Positions 1-9,509 of a stretch of DNA of 20,724 nt are shown here, in pieces; position 1 is the first letter of the stretch, and each line of letters begins with the position of its first letter. Made by a program: the position numbers and the translations under genes. The notes below the pieces were generated by a model that saw only the letters and a list, made by a program, of their open reading frames with translations, made no database searches and was not told where the DNA came from. This DNA is from Isoetes engelmannii (taxonomy: Eukaryota; Streptophyta; Lycopodiopsida; Isoetales; Isoetaceae): NCBI GenBank assembly GCA_011763485.2, contig JAANSK020278380.1:1-20724 (forward strand). Reading direction: 5' to 3'.

Positions 1-1880
1 ATCTGGTTGTAAACCAATATTGTCAGTGAAAATGTAATCATATCTGTATCATATTCCTTGTGCATGTACATAACTTTTATGATTTTAATCGATGTTTTTT
101 GGGGAAAATTGCTCCATCACTTGTTTTTTTCTAGCAAACACTCTACTTTTTGCAATGATTTATTGTGTTCCTTTATCAACACTCTTAACAAATGGTACAA
201 TATTGCCACCAATTCATACAAAAAAAAAAAAAAACAGGGTGCAAAATTTTGACCAAAGCATAGGTTAAATACCCGAAAAAAAAATGACCGATGGAATAAT
301 GTCAAAATACTGAAATCGTGGTTAGTGGTTGTCGATGGAACTGGTTTTTCGGTGTTGGCTGAGTCTCTTTTTTTCCATTCTGTTGCCGATGTCCTAAGGA
401 ACTATCCCAAAATCAGGGAGTCCAGATAATGAAGGTGATGGACGTCAAATACTATGGTGACTCAGATGCATGAGTTCAAGTTTAATGAAAAAAGTTCAAA
501 ATTTTCTGTGTATAATGTATAGTATTTACTGTACCGTGAACTTGGATAGTCTGTTGGTAGAGTTTTTCTGGACTCACGATCGAGAAAGGCTCCATCTGTT
601 CAAAATTATGAAATGTGTGCGTGTATAATTTGACGTACCTGAATGACATGAATGGTCTCTTAGCTTGTTCATTTTTTCTTGCTAATGGCACCTTAATTGT
701 TAATTATGAAATGCCTCTCTTCTAGGTTGGAATGAACCCCGCACGGTTCCAACTTAGGCTACACTTCTATCGGGGCTTTGTGATAAGCTTGCTAGGGATC
801 ACAGATACTACAGAACCGCAGAGGAACCGAAGGAGAGGAAGAAGATTTCTTTTTTGCCCAAACCATTGTTTGACTGCATTAACCATTATGGATGATAGGA
901 TTAACCTCTCGTTTTTTGCAAGATTAACCATGTCACGACAACCTGTAAATGGGCTTGCCTGGTTAAACCCCTTGATTGGTAGATCATCAATAATCAAAAT
1001 TAGACCTCAATTATCAGCTTCCAATCTTGCAAGTAGCCTCGACTATCAACTTCCTTGCCTGCTTTATCAGCACCGAGCCTGATTTATCACCATCCAAATC
1101 TAAGCCCAGAGCAATACAACTTGTGTATGAGGTAAATCCAGCGGATTTGAGCCAATTCTACTGGATCACATGGTTGAAATAGATGCCCATAGAGGATTTG
1201 CAGGTTGAGGAGGTAATCTCCTCTTGTTTATGCAAAATAATGCATAAGCTTGGCAGGCGGAGTGGGTTATGTCCCAGCCTCCTATAGGTCGAGAAAATAA
1301 TCCATTAAATCACATGGAAGAACCAGTAATTTCAAGCTTTTGATCCGGCACTGTCAAGCTTTTGACCATTGTAGGTATGGCAGAATATCCTTCTCTGCAA
1401 AAAGATGCAAAAAATTGGCCACTTGGTGGGCAGATTCCATTTGATGAGCTCTTGGGTTTGTTGGAGTTTTTACCCGAGGGATGCAGTTAGAAGAAACCGT
1501 AGAAAACATGTGAGTGTACTGGAGGGGATTTTTTGGGGGCCAAAACTGTACATATAATATGGGAGGGGGTATTTGTTTTGCTTGGTTTCCATATAGATAT
1601 GAAGGAAATATGGTAGGGGTATATGAAATATGAGGGATATTTTTTTTAGGAAAATTTCATATAAGGGATAATTTCTGTTGACCCTATGCACGCTTACATT
1701 AGTTGCACCCCCGGGAGTTTTTAGAACTGTAAGTCAATTCTTTTACAGGAAAAAACCCTCCTTCGGTGGCTAGATTTCCTAAACTCCATGTGCAGTTGTG
1801 CGAAGAACACAATGCCACAATCACAGGCCAAATATGAGCGGCGCAAACTGAAAGAGGAGATTATCACGATAATTTGCAAA
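1..1880. other. gene-poor AT-rich stretch, nothing convincing
   Basis: I see no gene that I can support here. There are A/T homopolymer runs (for example near 220-234 and 281-287) and short open frames that show no recognisable domain. A 37-codon frame at 1377-1490 starts with ATG and reads like protein (it contains WPLGGQIPFDELLGLLEFLP), but it has no recognisable family and no supporting neighbours, so it could be a gene relic or chance. Confidence 0.5.
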
Positions 1881-1905
1881 GGACTATCACAATAACCTTT
1901 TGTGT

Positions 1906-1982
1906 CAATTTGTGATGCCTTATAACCCAATTCAATGGGATGATTGACGATTGACAATTTGTTATGCCTTATAACCCAATTC
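1906..1982. repeat. 49-bp-period direct repeat, two copies
   Basis: A 28-bp block containing ATGCCTTATAACCCAATTC occurs at 1906-1933 and again at 1955-1982, with one mismatch in the block. It is a simple local tandem duplication with no coding content. Confidence 0.75.
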
Positions 1983-2065
1983 GACCAGAGAATTGGCAAC
2001 GATTGGATTCTTAAGTCCTGTGGTTTAAGGCTGGGTTCACATGCAACAGTCGCCGGAGAGGAGCC

Positions 2066-2395
2066 TTGTTATACCTTATTGGACTCTCTAGTGTAAAGAG
2101 AGAGTCCTTGTTTTTTTTGTTATCATTATTGATGCAGGCTGATAACTAGTTATCAGTATTCATGGAGTACCAATAACTAGTTATCAGTACTGGAGGAGTA
2201 CTGATAACTAATTATCAGTAGTGGGTGGAGTACTGATAACTACTTATCAGTACTGGTTAAGTTTGCATTTTTGTCCTCGCATACAAGCCCGATAAGGCGG
2301 TTATCGAACTTCGCCTCGTCTGATAACAAAGAATGAGGGACCGAGGTTGTACGTCCAAGGCCAGATATTTCAGACTCGGCTAGTCTGATAACCTT
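2066..2395. repeat. repeat unit A: hairpin, palindrome array, internally deleted arm
   Basis: This is the first of two adjacent diverged copies of one repeat unit. It opens with a small GGACTCTCT...AGAGAGTCC hairpin, then GTTATCATTATTGATGCAGG, then four palindromes at about 2139, 2170, 2201 and 2233 (spacing 31, 31 and 32 bp). After these comes a block starting ATACAAGCCCGATAAGGCGG. Compared with unit B, the block after GCCAGATATTT is fused directly to CAGACTCGGCTAGTCTGATAACC, so the loop and most of the right fold-back arm are missing. It has no coding potential. Confidence 0.85.
2139..2252. repeat. palindrome array 1 (four ~31-bp repeats)
   Basis: There are four near-identical units. The core of the first is a perfect 18-bp palindrome, CTGATAACTAGTTATCAG (2139-2156); the others differ by one or two bases (for example TAATTA or TACTTA at the centre). 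The units are joined by TACTGGAGGAGTA-like linkers. Each core contains inverted GATAA motifs, which resemble plant GATA or I-box elements; any binding role is inference. Confidence 0.85.
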
Positions 2396-2460
2396 ACCTT
2401 ATCGGACTCTTCTATGTAAAGTGAGAGTCCTTATATTTTGCTTATCATTATTGATGCAGG

Positions 2461-2640
2461 CTGATAACTAGTTGTCAGAACTGGAGGAGTAGCGAAAACT
2501 AGTTATCAGTACTACATGAGTACTGATAACTAGTTATCAGTACTGGAGGAGTACTAATAAGTAATTATTTGTATTGGTTAATTTATCAGTACTGGAGGAG
2601 TATTGATAACTAATTATTAGTACTGATAACTAACTATGAG
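2461..2640. repeat. palindrome array 2 (about seven degenerate repeats)
   Basis: Degenerate copies of CTGATAACTAGTTATCAG occur near 2461, 2493, 2523, 2554, 2581 (half unit), 2603 and 2623. The copy at 2523-2540 is a perfect palindrome. The linkers again read TACTGGAGGAGTA. This array is longer and more decayed than the one in unit A. Confidence 0.8.
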
Positions 2641-2693
2641 TACTGGTACAGAAAAGTTAGTATTTTTGTCCCCGCATACAAGCCCGATAAGGC

Positions 2694-2864
2694 GGTTATC
2701 GGACTTCGCCTCGCCTGATAACCAAAAATATGTGAGCTCGGCTGTACGTCCTCGGCCAGATATTTGGCACGTAAGGCCTCGGCCATGCGTGCCAACTATC
2801 TGGCTTCGGACGTACAGCCTCGGTCACGCATTTTAGATTATCAGACTCGGCTAATCCGATAACC
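2694..2864. repeat. fold-back inverted repeat, ~78-bp arms
   Basis: The left arm (2694-2771) and right arm (2788-2864) are reverse complements at roughly 80 percent identity by eye, with a 16-bp loop. The arms begin and end with GGTTATCGGA / TCCGATAACC and share GGCTGTACGTCC and TTGGCACG next to the loop. Transcription would give a long imperfect hairpin, so a small-RNA precursor is possible, but a fold-back transposon remnant is the simpler reading. Confidence 0.85.
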
Positions 2865-3200
2865 TTACCCCTATGGAAATAGAGCATGGCCATGATGGTA
2901 GGCGTAAAAGGGTGGACGGATGGCGCATGTGAATCCAGCCTAAGGGTTAAAGTCCAATATATTCCGTTGCCACGTATTTTGAACGGAAAGAGAGTAAGCA
3001 ATAAGAAGATGCCAAAAATGAGGGCAAAATTTGGGCCATTCCATAATTGGGCCATAACCATGATTTACACACACGCCGCTGCCAAGACTGAGAAAAATCC
3101 CTAGCCCCTTAGAACGACGTAACCATGACGTTCAATCCGAGAGTTTAATTGCCTCCAATCCGACAGGCTATGCAAGAGGCAAATATCAACCAAGCGGAAA

Positions 3201-3215
3201 ATGGGTTCATACTAG
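3201..3215 (+). other. four-codon upstream ORF before the PRA1 gene
   Basis: ATG GGT TCA TAC TAG (MGSY) lies directly upstream of the PRA1-like gene, and its stop codon abuts the first in-frame ATG at 3216. If the transcript starts upstream, this mini-ORF could affect start choice. Nothing else in the sequence supports a function. Confidence 0.35.
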
Positions 3216-4440
3216 ATGATGACAACCATGGCTTTTACAGCAAATCCTTTATCTCTGTGCATTCCTGAGCCTAGTTTTGAGGCTTGGCTTAAGGAAAATG
3301 GGCTTCTTGAGGTTTTGGAAAGTACACCATGTTCCGGTGCTTCGGATAATCAGCATGCTGTGTTAAATGGTGTTGGGTATAGAGATAGCGTTGCCGGATT
3401 CAAGAAGTTAAATCCTTTTGAGGGACTCACTGTTGAGGATGTGTGTAAGCGCCCTGTGCCATGGACAGAGGAGTTTTTGGATTGTGGGCTTGGGCCTACA
3501 GAGAGCTATTCGTGGCCTGTCAATTTAACACAGGCCAAGTTCAGAATGCAAGAGAATTTGAAGAGATATACAGGAAACTACATGATATTGGCAATTATAA
3601 TCTTCTTCTGTTTTTTGTAAGTGTTCCTGTTGCTAAAATTCTAAAGTTTTCTGTTTGAGTTGAAATTTTATGTCATCTATTCATGAATTTAGCTAAATAC
3701 ATTAGGTCTTCACGATTCTGTCTGCAGGTAATCTTTCAAAAGGAAATTTAGGTTATCGTTTCATGAATCTAGTTAATTCACTGTTGTGTACGTAGGCAGT
3801 TCCATTGCTCAGAGATAAAACATTTTGAGATTTCAAACCTTTACTCATCCTTTGTATACATTTGAGCAGGTATAAAATGCCTTTGGCTTTCCTGGGCATT
3901 ATTTTCATTTTTGGACTGTGGGACACAATAAGGATTTTAGGGAACAAATGGAGCCTAGAAAAGCAGAACTTGTCATACCGCATTCTAGCTTTCATTGGGA
4001 ATCTTGGTACAATCTTACTTCACTCATCATTTGGTGCAAGACTTGGATGCATTGAAATAATTTCTTGAGTTCTTATACTAGAAATATCAAAGGTCAGTTG
4101 ATGAATGATTAGGTATAGCTGATGTAATACCATAGTATTACCAGAAATATGGTAGATTGTTGTGCTGTTTTGTTATTATTACATTAGAACTTATAGGTTG
4201 GGAAATTCTTATGGCAGGCACTGGTTTGATATTGGTATACTGTAAAGTAGCAGTGGCGCTTTTGTGGGCAGGAGTTGTGAGCTTAGTCAGTAAGTCTCAT
4301 CTTTGATATGCATTGTCCTGTTAACGGGTCCCTTCTAATAATTGTTTTAATGATTTGCAGTTGTTCTTATACATAGTTTTTTCCGAAAGGTTACAACGTC
4401 ATCTAAAAAGAGTTTTCCGAAATGGAGGCGAAAGAGATAG
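3216..4440 (+). CDS. PRA1H: PRA1 family protein H-like (prenylated Rab acceptor), 4 exons
   Basis: This is a PRA1 (prenylated Rab acceptor) family membrane protein of the plant PRA1-H type, expected to act in endomembrane vesicle trafficking. The exons are 3216-3616, 3870-4006, 4218-4289 and 4361-4440, all with GT-AG introns (253, 211 and 71 nt), joining to 229 codons plus a TAG stop. The N-terminus NPLSLCIPEPSFEAWL matches the start of the PRA1-H group. The family signature follows: SWPVNLTQAKFRMQENLKRY, then hydrophobic hairpins around residues 120-155 and 170-215, and a basic tail ending KWRRKR. The exon joins restore FFCFLYKMPLAFLG and IGNLGTGLILVY. Three in-frame ATGs lie at 3216, 3219 and 3228. 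The one at 3228 has the best context (ACCATGG) and aligns best with the family start. The length is close to the usual ~240 residues, and no lesions are seen. Family assignment is firm; the H subgroup comes from recalled Arabidopsis sequence. Confidence 0.9.
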
Positions 4441-5365
4441 CACAGTATGAGTTCTATTGTATCCCTTATAGATGAAAGTAATTGAAACACTTCTAAAACT
4501 GTAAGATATGTTTGAGTTATGAAGGAATTTATTGATACATCTATGGTGCTTTCAAATGGAAATGCTTGGTTATAGTGGTATTTGTCATTTCCAATCTGTC
4601 ATACTGGGGTTATTTTGTATTGAATATAATACTTAAGATTGCAGGTAGGATAACTAGACTACTTGGAGGGCAGTTTATGGATGAAGAATTATGATCTTAT
4701 TCAAAATTAGACATAATTGATATGGTTTTGATCCCAAAGGCTTATTTGTCACCCTGCTTGCTTTGTGTCCATACTTGTTTATTGCTGCAGATATAGTGGC
4801 ATCTTTGCAAACATAGAATTTATTGTGTAGATTTACCATAAATTTGTTATAGAGATCAGCCTACGAGGAGGATTAGAAGCATCCATTCTAACTTATAATA
4901 TTCCGCCTTGTCTTGTGTTTGGCTTTGCACAGCCACAATATTGTACTGTGTTTCTGTAATTTGAAAATTAAGTTCCAGCAAAGGGCGGAGAAACAAATGA
5001 ATTTGCATTATGATGCTAAATTGGCCCGCCTGTAATTTGAACAGTCCTGTATCTATGAAGAAGATATTATTGAAATTTGTAATCTCTTGCTTTTAAAATC
5101 TTCTCTGCATCTATCAACAGTTCTAATCTTTCAGGTATGCTTGGCCATTCTTCTTTCTTCATGCGTTGTAATGCACCCTTTTAGCTTGCATTGCATTGCA
5201 GCATCTATAAGATCATAAGTGCTGAGTTCTTCATTTCCATCATCAGTCGCATCCATGCACAGACACTGGAATCTGTAATGCAGGACAAAATGAAGCAGTT
5301 CTTCACATTCTGAATGCTGTAGATGTAAGGGATTCTTCCTTCCTCTTTGACATGTATTTTTTCTC
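4441..5365. other. 3' UTR and intergenic, no gene seen
   Basis: This is AT-rich sequence downstream of the PRA1-like gene. The first few hundred bases are presumably its 3' UTR, but no clear polyadenylation signal stands out. The last 100 bases may be the eroded upstream part of the PPR relic (a GQNEAVLHILNAVD-like reading near 5283). Confidence 0.45.
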
Positions 5366-5369
5366 TCAT

Positions 5370-5925
5370 GCACTTGCACAAGGAAAGACTCCTAAGAGAG
5401 GGAAGGCAAACACATGCTCACATTGTCAAAACTGGATGCCATTCAAGCATCATTTTAGCAAATGTGCTTATCAACATGTATGTTAAATTTGAAAGTATGT
5501 CAGAGACATCCCTTGCATTTGATCGGGCAGACAGCTGAGATGTGTATACCTGGAGCTGCAAGGCTATGTTCAAATTGGGGATGGATTTGAGGCAATTGAG
5601 CTCTATAAGCAAATGCATGGCTCTCCTAGGTTACATATTTGAGTATTTTGAGTGGCTGTTCTAACTCAGGAGGTTTGCAATGGGGAAAATACATTCATTA
5701 CTGCATCTTGGAAGGCGGCCTGGAGACGCATATTTAACTCTTGGAAATGCCCTAGTTAGTATGTATTCTAAGACGTCGTATCATGGAACACATTGAATTC
5801 AGGATATGCCCTATCTGGGGATGTTAGCAGTGTAAACATTTATGTTGCAAAAGTGCAAAAGGAAAATGCTTTAAACCACGAGTTACATATGTCAGATTGC
5901 TTGCTGTATGCATGTATTAAGATTA
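5370..5925 (+). pseudogene. PPR (pentatricopeptide repeat) gene relic
   Basis: Successive PPR motifs read in different plus-strand frames. GRQTHAHIVKTG with a following LINMYVKF is at about 5399-5500. GYVQIGDGFEAIELYKQMHG is at 5562-5621. LSILSGCSNSGGLQWGKYIH followed by ILEGGLE is at about 5633-5725. GDAYLTLGNALVSMYSK is at about 5725-5772, SWNTLNSGYALSGDVSS at about 5780-5830, and KPRVTYVRLLAVC near 5870-5915. The order and spacing are those of a PLS-class plant organelle RNA-binding PPR protein. Several frameshifts, stops and at least one deletion (after MYSK) separate the blocks, and there is no start or C-terminal E/DYW domain. It is a decayed, intronless fragment and is not expected to make protein. 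Confidence 0.85.
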
Positions 5926-5944
5926 ATAAGTCTATTCCGCTGCA

Positions 5945-6141
5945 CTGATGGCCATCTGAACCATATTTTGAGTTCCGCCAGGGATCAGAGTCTATATATT
6001 AAAAAGAGAAGTTCAAATCTTGTGGCTTTATAGGATTATGCAATAAGTGCTGATGGCCATCTGAACCATATTTTGAGATCTGCCAGGGACCACAGTCTAT
6101 ATTATTAAAAACGGAAGTTCAAATCTTGTGGCTTTATAGGA
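5945..6141. repeat. 105-bp-period tandem duplication
   Basis: Copy 1 (5945-6035) and copy 2 (6050-6141) both run from CTGATGGCCATCTGAACCAT to CTTGTGGCTTTATAGGA with a handful of differences. No coding frame spans them. The duplication lies just beyond the PPR relic. Confidence 0.85.
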
Positions 6142-6269
6142 GCAGGTAGGGAGGTACATTCAAAGTTCGTCTAGAAAGGATTACAAACAAATTATAAGGG
6201 TAACTGTTTAGTGAATATGTACATTAAAAGTGAATTGCTTGCAGACCACTGACCAGCTTTGAACAGCAG

Positions 6270-6462
6270 CTTATTTAACAACCATCATCATGTTTAAACC
6301 AACCTTAAATCGGAAAAAATCCGCTAAGTCCACAAGAATGCCGTGTATTTATTTTGCTTTACCATGTCAAGACACTAAAAATCGGCTGAGTCTAGGAAAA
6401 TGCCCAGTGTGTCCCTTTCTTTTTTTTTTTTTGTTCAAACACGACAGTGGTTGTTAAATAAG
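6270..6462. mobile_element. 193-bp MITE-like element with 30-bp TIRs
   Basis: The terminal inverted repeats are at 6270-6299 and 6433-6462 and match at 25 of 30 positions; the outer 15 bp (CTTATTTAACAACCA) are perfect. The interior is non-coding, with a diverged direct repeat (AATCCGCTAAGTC and AATCGGCTGAGTC) and a T tract. A TA just inside each outer end would fit a TA target duplication of the Tc1/mariner (Stowaway) type, but the exact edge is ambiguous because the palindrome runs through it. Confidence 0.7.
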
Positions 6463-6780
6463 GCATTTGCAAAATAGTGGCTTGCTCAAGGCCTATGCTT
6501 TTATATAGAAACAATAGAATAGAAAATGGTTAACTAGAAAATTCTGCATAGACCTTAATTTAGTGAAATCCTTTCCTACAATAGTCGTAAGACTTCATTT
6601 AATGGTGGCAACTTATTTAAAAAAACATATTATTTCCGCATTTATTGGCTAAGGCTTAGAGAAGCCAACATTTGTTTCGTGACGAAGCTAGAGGAACAAC
6701 AACAGAATACACTTTACCAATTTGAGTTCAAAAACCAGAAACATTTCGTTCGTTCTAGGACAATTCATTGTTCCTAGTGG

Positions 6781-7008
6781 GAGGAGGGAGGGAGGGAGAG
6801 AGAGTATTTTTAATGTCAGGCCACTAGAAATCCAACTGACATGTGACTACACGCCACACTACATTGCTCGGTTCGGCCTTGCCCCCAACCACTTTACAGT
6901 GCATGAGGGATTTGATGCCCAACAGTTCATAGTTCCTTTTTGAGCGGTCTCAAACTCGAGACATGTAGTTGCTAGAACTAATGTGTTACCATTAGACCAA
7001 ACACCCTA
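6781..7008 (-). mobile_element. probable tRNA-derived SINE
   Basis: Read on the minus strand, TGGTCTAATGGT (6988-6999) resembles a tRNA A box (compare TGGTCTAGTGGT in tRNA) and AGTTTGAGACC (6946-6956) resembles a B box, at tRNA-like spacing. About 130 bp of non-coding body follows, and the element ends in a CT-rich simple repeat (6781-6801). This is the layout of a tRNA-derived plant SINE. No flanking target duplication could be identified by eye. Confidence 0.55.
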
Positions 7009-7012
7009 TCGA

Positions 7013-7846
7013 AGTTACCCTCAGAAGCCTCTAGGGAAGAAGCATATCATCTGCGAACTGATTGCACAATCTGAGAACCATCATCCATATTCAAGGCTTG
7101 CACAAAAGAGTCATCAACAACACATTGAATGAAACGCTCCTAGGGTGTTAAAACATTTGAAAATCATGCAGAGAAAAATCAATTGGGACTCAAATCATAA
7201 ATAACTTTCTTTATTACGAGAACTTCAGCAACAATGGTTTTTCTCTTAACGAGTCATACTTCCAATGACGTGGGAATCTATGGGCATCCATTTTTTTCAA
7301 TGCAAGCTCGGCCAACATAAACGGCAACACAACTAGCTAGGCCAGTTTTACTGGATGCAGACTTGGTTTCCATTAAGATTGTAGATACCATCTAGGGTTT
7401 ACGAAATAGGCTTAAGTATATCTTCACATAGCAATGCATCTTTACTTTTTGTTTGTAAGGCTCTAAAGACTTCGTATCTACTGTAGAGTCTTTTGAATTC
7501 CTAAACTCCCATGGAACACGTTCAGCTCCTTTGAAACAGGTTCCAAATCTTGCAAGCATTTACTAACCTTTATTTTAAGCTTTCCTTCTCTACCAAATTT
7601 TCTGAGTAGTTCAGGTGCATAAAGGTCTTCTAAATTTCGGGGATTTGCCTTTTTTTCCAATTGCTATGGCCATGGCAGAATGGCAAAAGTAATTTCTACT
7701 TTGGTTAAGCCATACTCAAGGCCATTCTTCTATAGCTAGAACTTTCCAGATTCTACCTTAGCAAGGATATAAATCCATCTTAAACCATCTCAAGAACTAC
7801 ATACAGGCTCCAATACACACAGGCTCCAAGGTTTAACCAGAACCTT
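7013..7846 (-). mobile_element. LTR retrotransposon internal region, leader/gag remnant
   Basis: This lies downstream (on the minus strand) of the primer-binding site at 7847-7858, where the leader and gag start are expected. A 60-codon open frame (7660-7478) reads plausibly as protein (RNLEDLYAPELLRKFGREGK) but carries no diagnostic gag, zinc-knuckle, protease or reverse-transcriptase motif. No pol sequence is seen, so the element is truncated, heavily deleted or non-autonomous. The left boundary is arbitrary. Confidence 0.4.
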
Positions 7847-7858
7847 GCTCTGATACCA
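7847..7858 (-). other. primer-binding site for initiator tRNA-Met
   Basis: The minus strand reads TGGTATCAGAGC, the standard plant retrotransposon site complementary to the 3' end of initiator methionine tRNA. It is preceded, after two bases, by sequence ending GTATCA, which is a normal LTR 3' end (CA). This fixes the orientation and one LTR edge at 7861. Confidence 0.8.
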
Positions 7859-7860
7859 AT

Positions 7861-8712
7861 TGATACGAATGACCTGTACTTACTGCAAAAGTTCGCAACT
7901 CCATCAATTATAACCAAAGTAAATCACACAAAATATTGTGAGATTCAGACCGATGCCCTAGTTTTTGCCTCTTGGCTCATATTGAAATCCATTTTCTAGC
8001 CTTTCCTTAACCTTGCCATAACTGTGAAGCTAAGCCCAGAGAGGATAGAATGGTAATTCTGTCGGACTCTTAAAATTGGGTAGAACTTGTTGCAGATTGC
8101 TTTGCTTGTGCCTCAAGCCTGAACCCGGTTAGGTGGTGAACTTGTGCCATAAAATCCAGTTAGGCTCAAGCTTCTATATCTTAGCATCTACCTTCCTCTT
8201 TTCCAAGAGCAGAAAGCTATACTTTTGCAAATTGCATCACGGCTTTTTATTCTACTAGATGACTGAAGAAAAGGTGAGAACTCCTATGATTAGGCAATCT
8301 GACCTTTGTAAAGATCCTTTTAATCTATTTCGGGACAATAGGGTCAATTCTGATTAGTCCCTATGCTAATCAAGCAGTTCTTCGACCCCTATTATCAATC
8401 CTTCTTATATTATTAACTTATTTGAACTATTTAGTCATTAGACTAGATGTTCCTAAGAATTAATTAATAAGACTATAATTTTGAAAGAAAAAGATATGTT
8501 TTTTTATATTGGTTCGTCTAGTGAAAGGCTTTGTTTGCCTAGTGCTCATGCTCCAAGTCCCTTGAACCGCTTCCCTGAGCTTGTACCGTAATAGCAAGAC
8601 CATTACTGTATAGGATTAAAATAACTGCAATTGAAGGATTTTCAAGGGAAAGCCCTTAGTAGCAATAGACTCGCTGCAATACTATACATTTACATGTCAA
8701 TGTATTGATGCA
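7861..8712 (-). mobile_element. 5' LTR of a minus-strand LTR retrotransposon (outer edge uncertain)
   Basis: The LTR 3' edge at 7861 is defined by the adjacent tRNA-Met primer site. The other edge is not certain: no second LTR lies in the window for comparison. The CA at 8711-8712 is only one of several possible ends. The sequence is non-coding and AT-rich. The copy type is most likely Ty1/copia, judging from the primer-site context, which is inference. Confidence 0.4.
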
Positions 8713-9505
8713 AGACTTATTTTATCTCGCTTGTCGAGAAACTCTAACATTGACATACCCTGTTTTTACGCTCCTCGCGGCGCCGTCTACATATTTGAAT
8801 TCTGAAGCGGTGTGCACCAGCATGAGTGGATGCAATTGTCTGTGCCTATCTTTAGGTTCACTCTTATGCACAGACATGTGGTTGTGCTTAATTGGATCAG
8901 TTTGTCCATTGGGGTTGTAGTCCTGTCTGTGCGTTGTATTTTTTTTATAATTTTTTGTTTGATGGATAAAATTTGTCATCCTTTCGAATTATTTTTCTTT
9001 TCTCCTATTGAGATGATCTTTGCTATAAATAGAAATGAGCATACCCAAAGGAAACATGTTCAATGGCACATGGTACAACAACATGTTCAATATGCATGGC
9101 AGTGGCTTTTGGGTAGTTTTCATTGTATTTGAATAGTCAGTAGGTCCTATTGTCAGTCTATCCCATCTCTTAAGACAAGCTGGCAAAGAGGGCTCTCCAT
9201 TTGGCATCCGGTTGGATCATCTGAGACAATTCTTTCTAGATACTCAAGTGCTATGCTCGTATCATCTACACATAAATAATGCAGTTTCCAATTTCTGTGG
9301 TGGAGCGATGCCTGCCTAGCATCCACGGCAAGCTCTCAAACGGAGATTTTTTGGGCACTCGTGCATTTTTCTTTCAATTTAACTTCCATTTGCCCTAATC
9401 GGAGCTCGAAGATGTCTGCAGGTTTAGGTCTGCTCCGTAAGCTGGCGTGAAACTCTGTTCTTCCGAAACGCTGGAGCAGAGGACAGGCTACCATGCTGGA
9501 GATCT
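8713..9505. other. unassigned sequence, no gene supported
   Basis: Only short open frames without recognisable motifs are found here. A TATAAATA box-like string lies at 9024-9031 with no gene after it that I recognise. AACATGTTCAAT occurs twice nearby, at about 9053 and 9079. Confidence 0.4.
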
Positions 9506-9509
9506 CGGG

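Larger units (their letters stand above)
2396..2870. repeat. repeat unit B: hairpin, palindrome array, full fold-back
   Basis: This is the second copy of the unit at 2066-2395, in direct orientation. It repeats the same order: the GGACTC...GAGAGTCC hairpin, the GATGCAGG spacer, a palindrome array (2461-2640) and the ATACAAGCCCGATAAGGCGG block. This copy keeps the whole inverted-repeat segment missing from unit A. The structure is that of a non-autonomous, fold-back-type mobile element or its tandem duplicate. It ends about 350 bp before the start codon of the PRA1 family gene. Confidence 0.8.

Noticed and set aside
732-1082. 116-codon plus-strand frame and its minus-strand counterpart
   Set aside because: No recognisable motifs, no splice context and both strands are open, which suggests chance in non-coding sequence.
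2139-2252. Regularly spaced repeats resembling a CRISPR array
   Set aside because: The linkers between repeats are themselves similar (TACTGGAGGAGTA), the repeats are degenerate palindromes, the host is a plant and no cas genes are present.
2696-3061. 121-codon minus-strand open frame
   Set aside because: Half of it is the fold-back arm read in translation, and it has no domain. It is explained by repeat structure.
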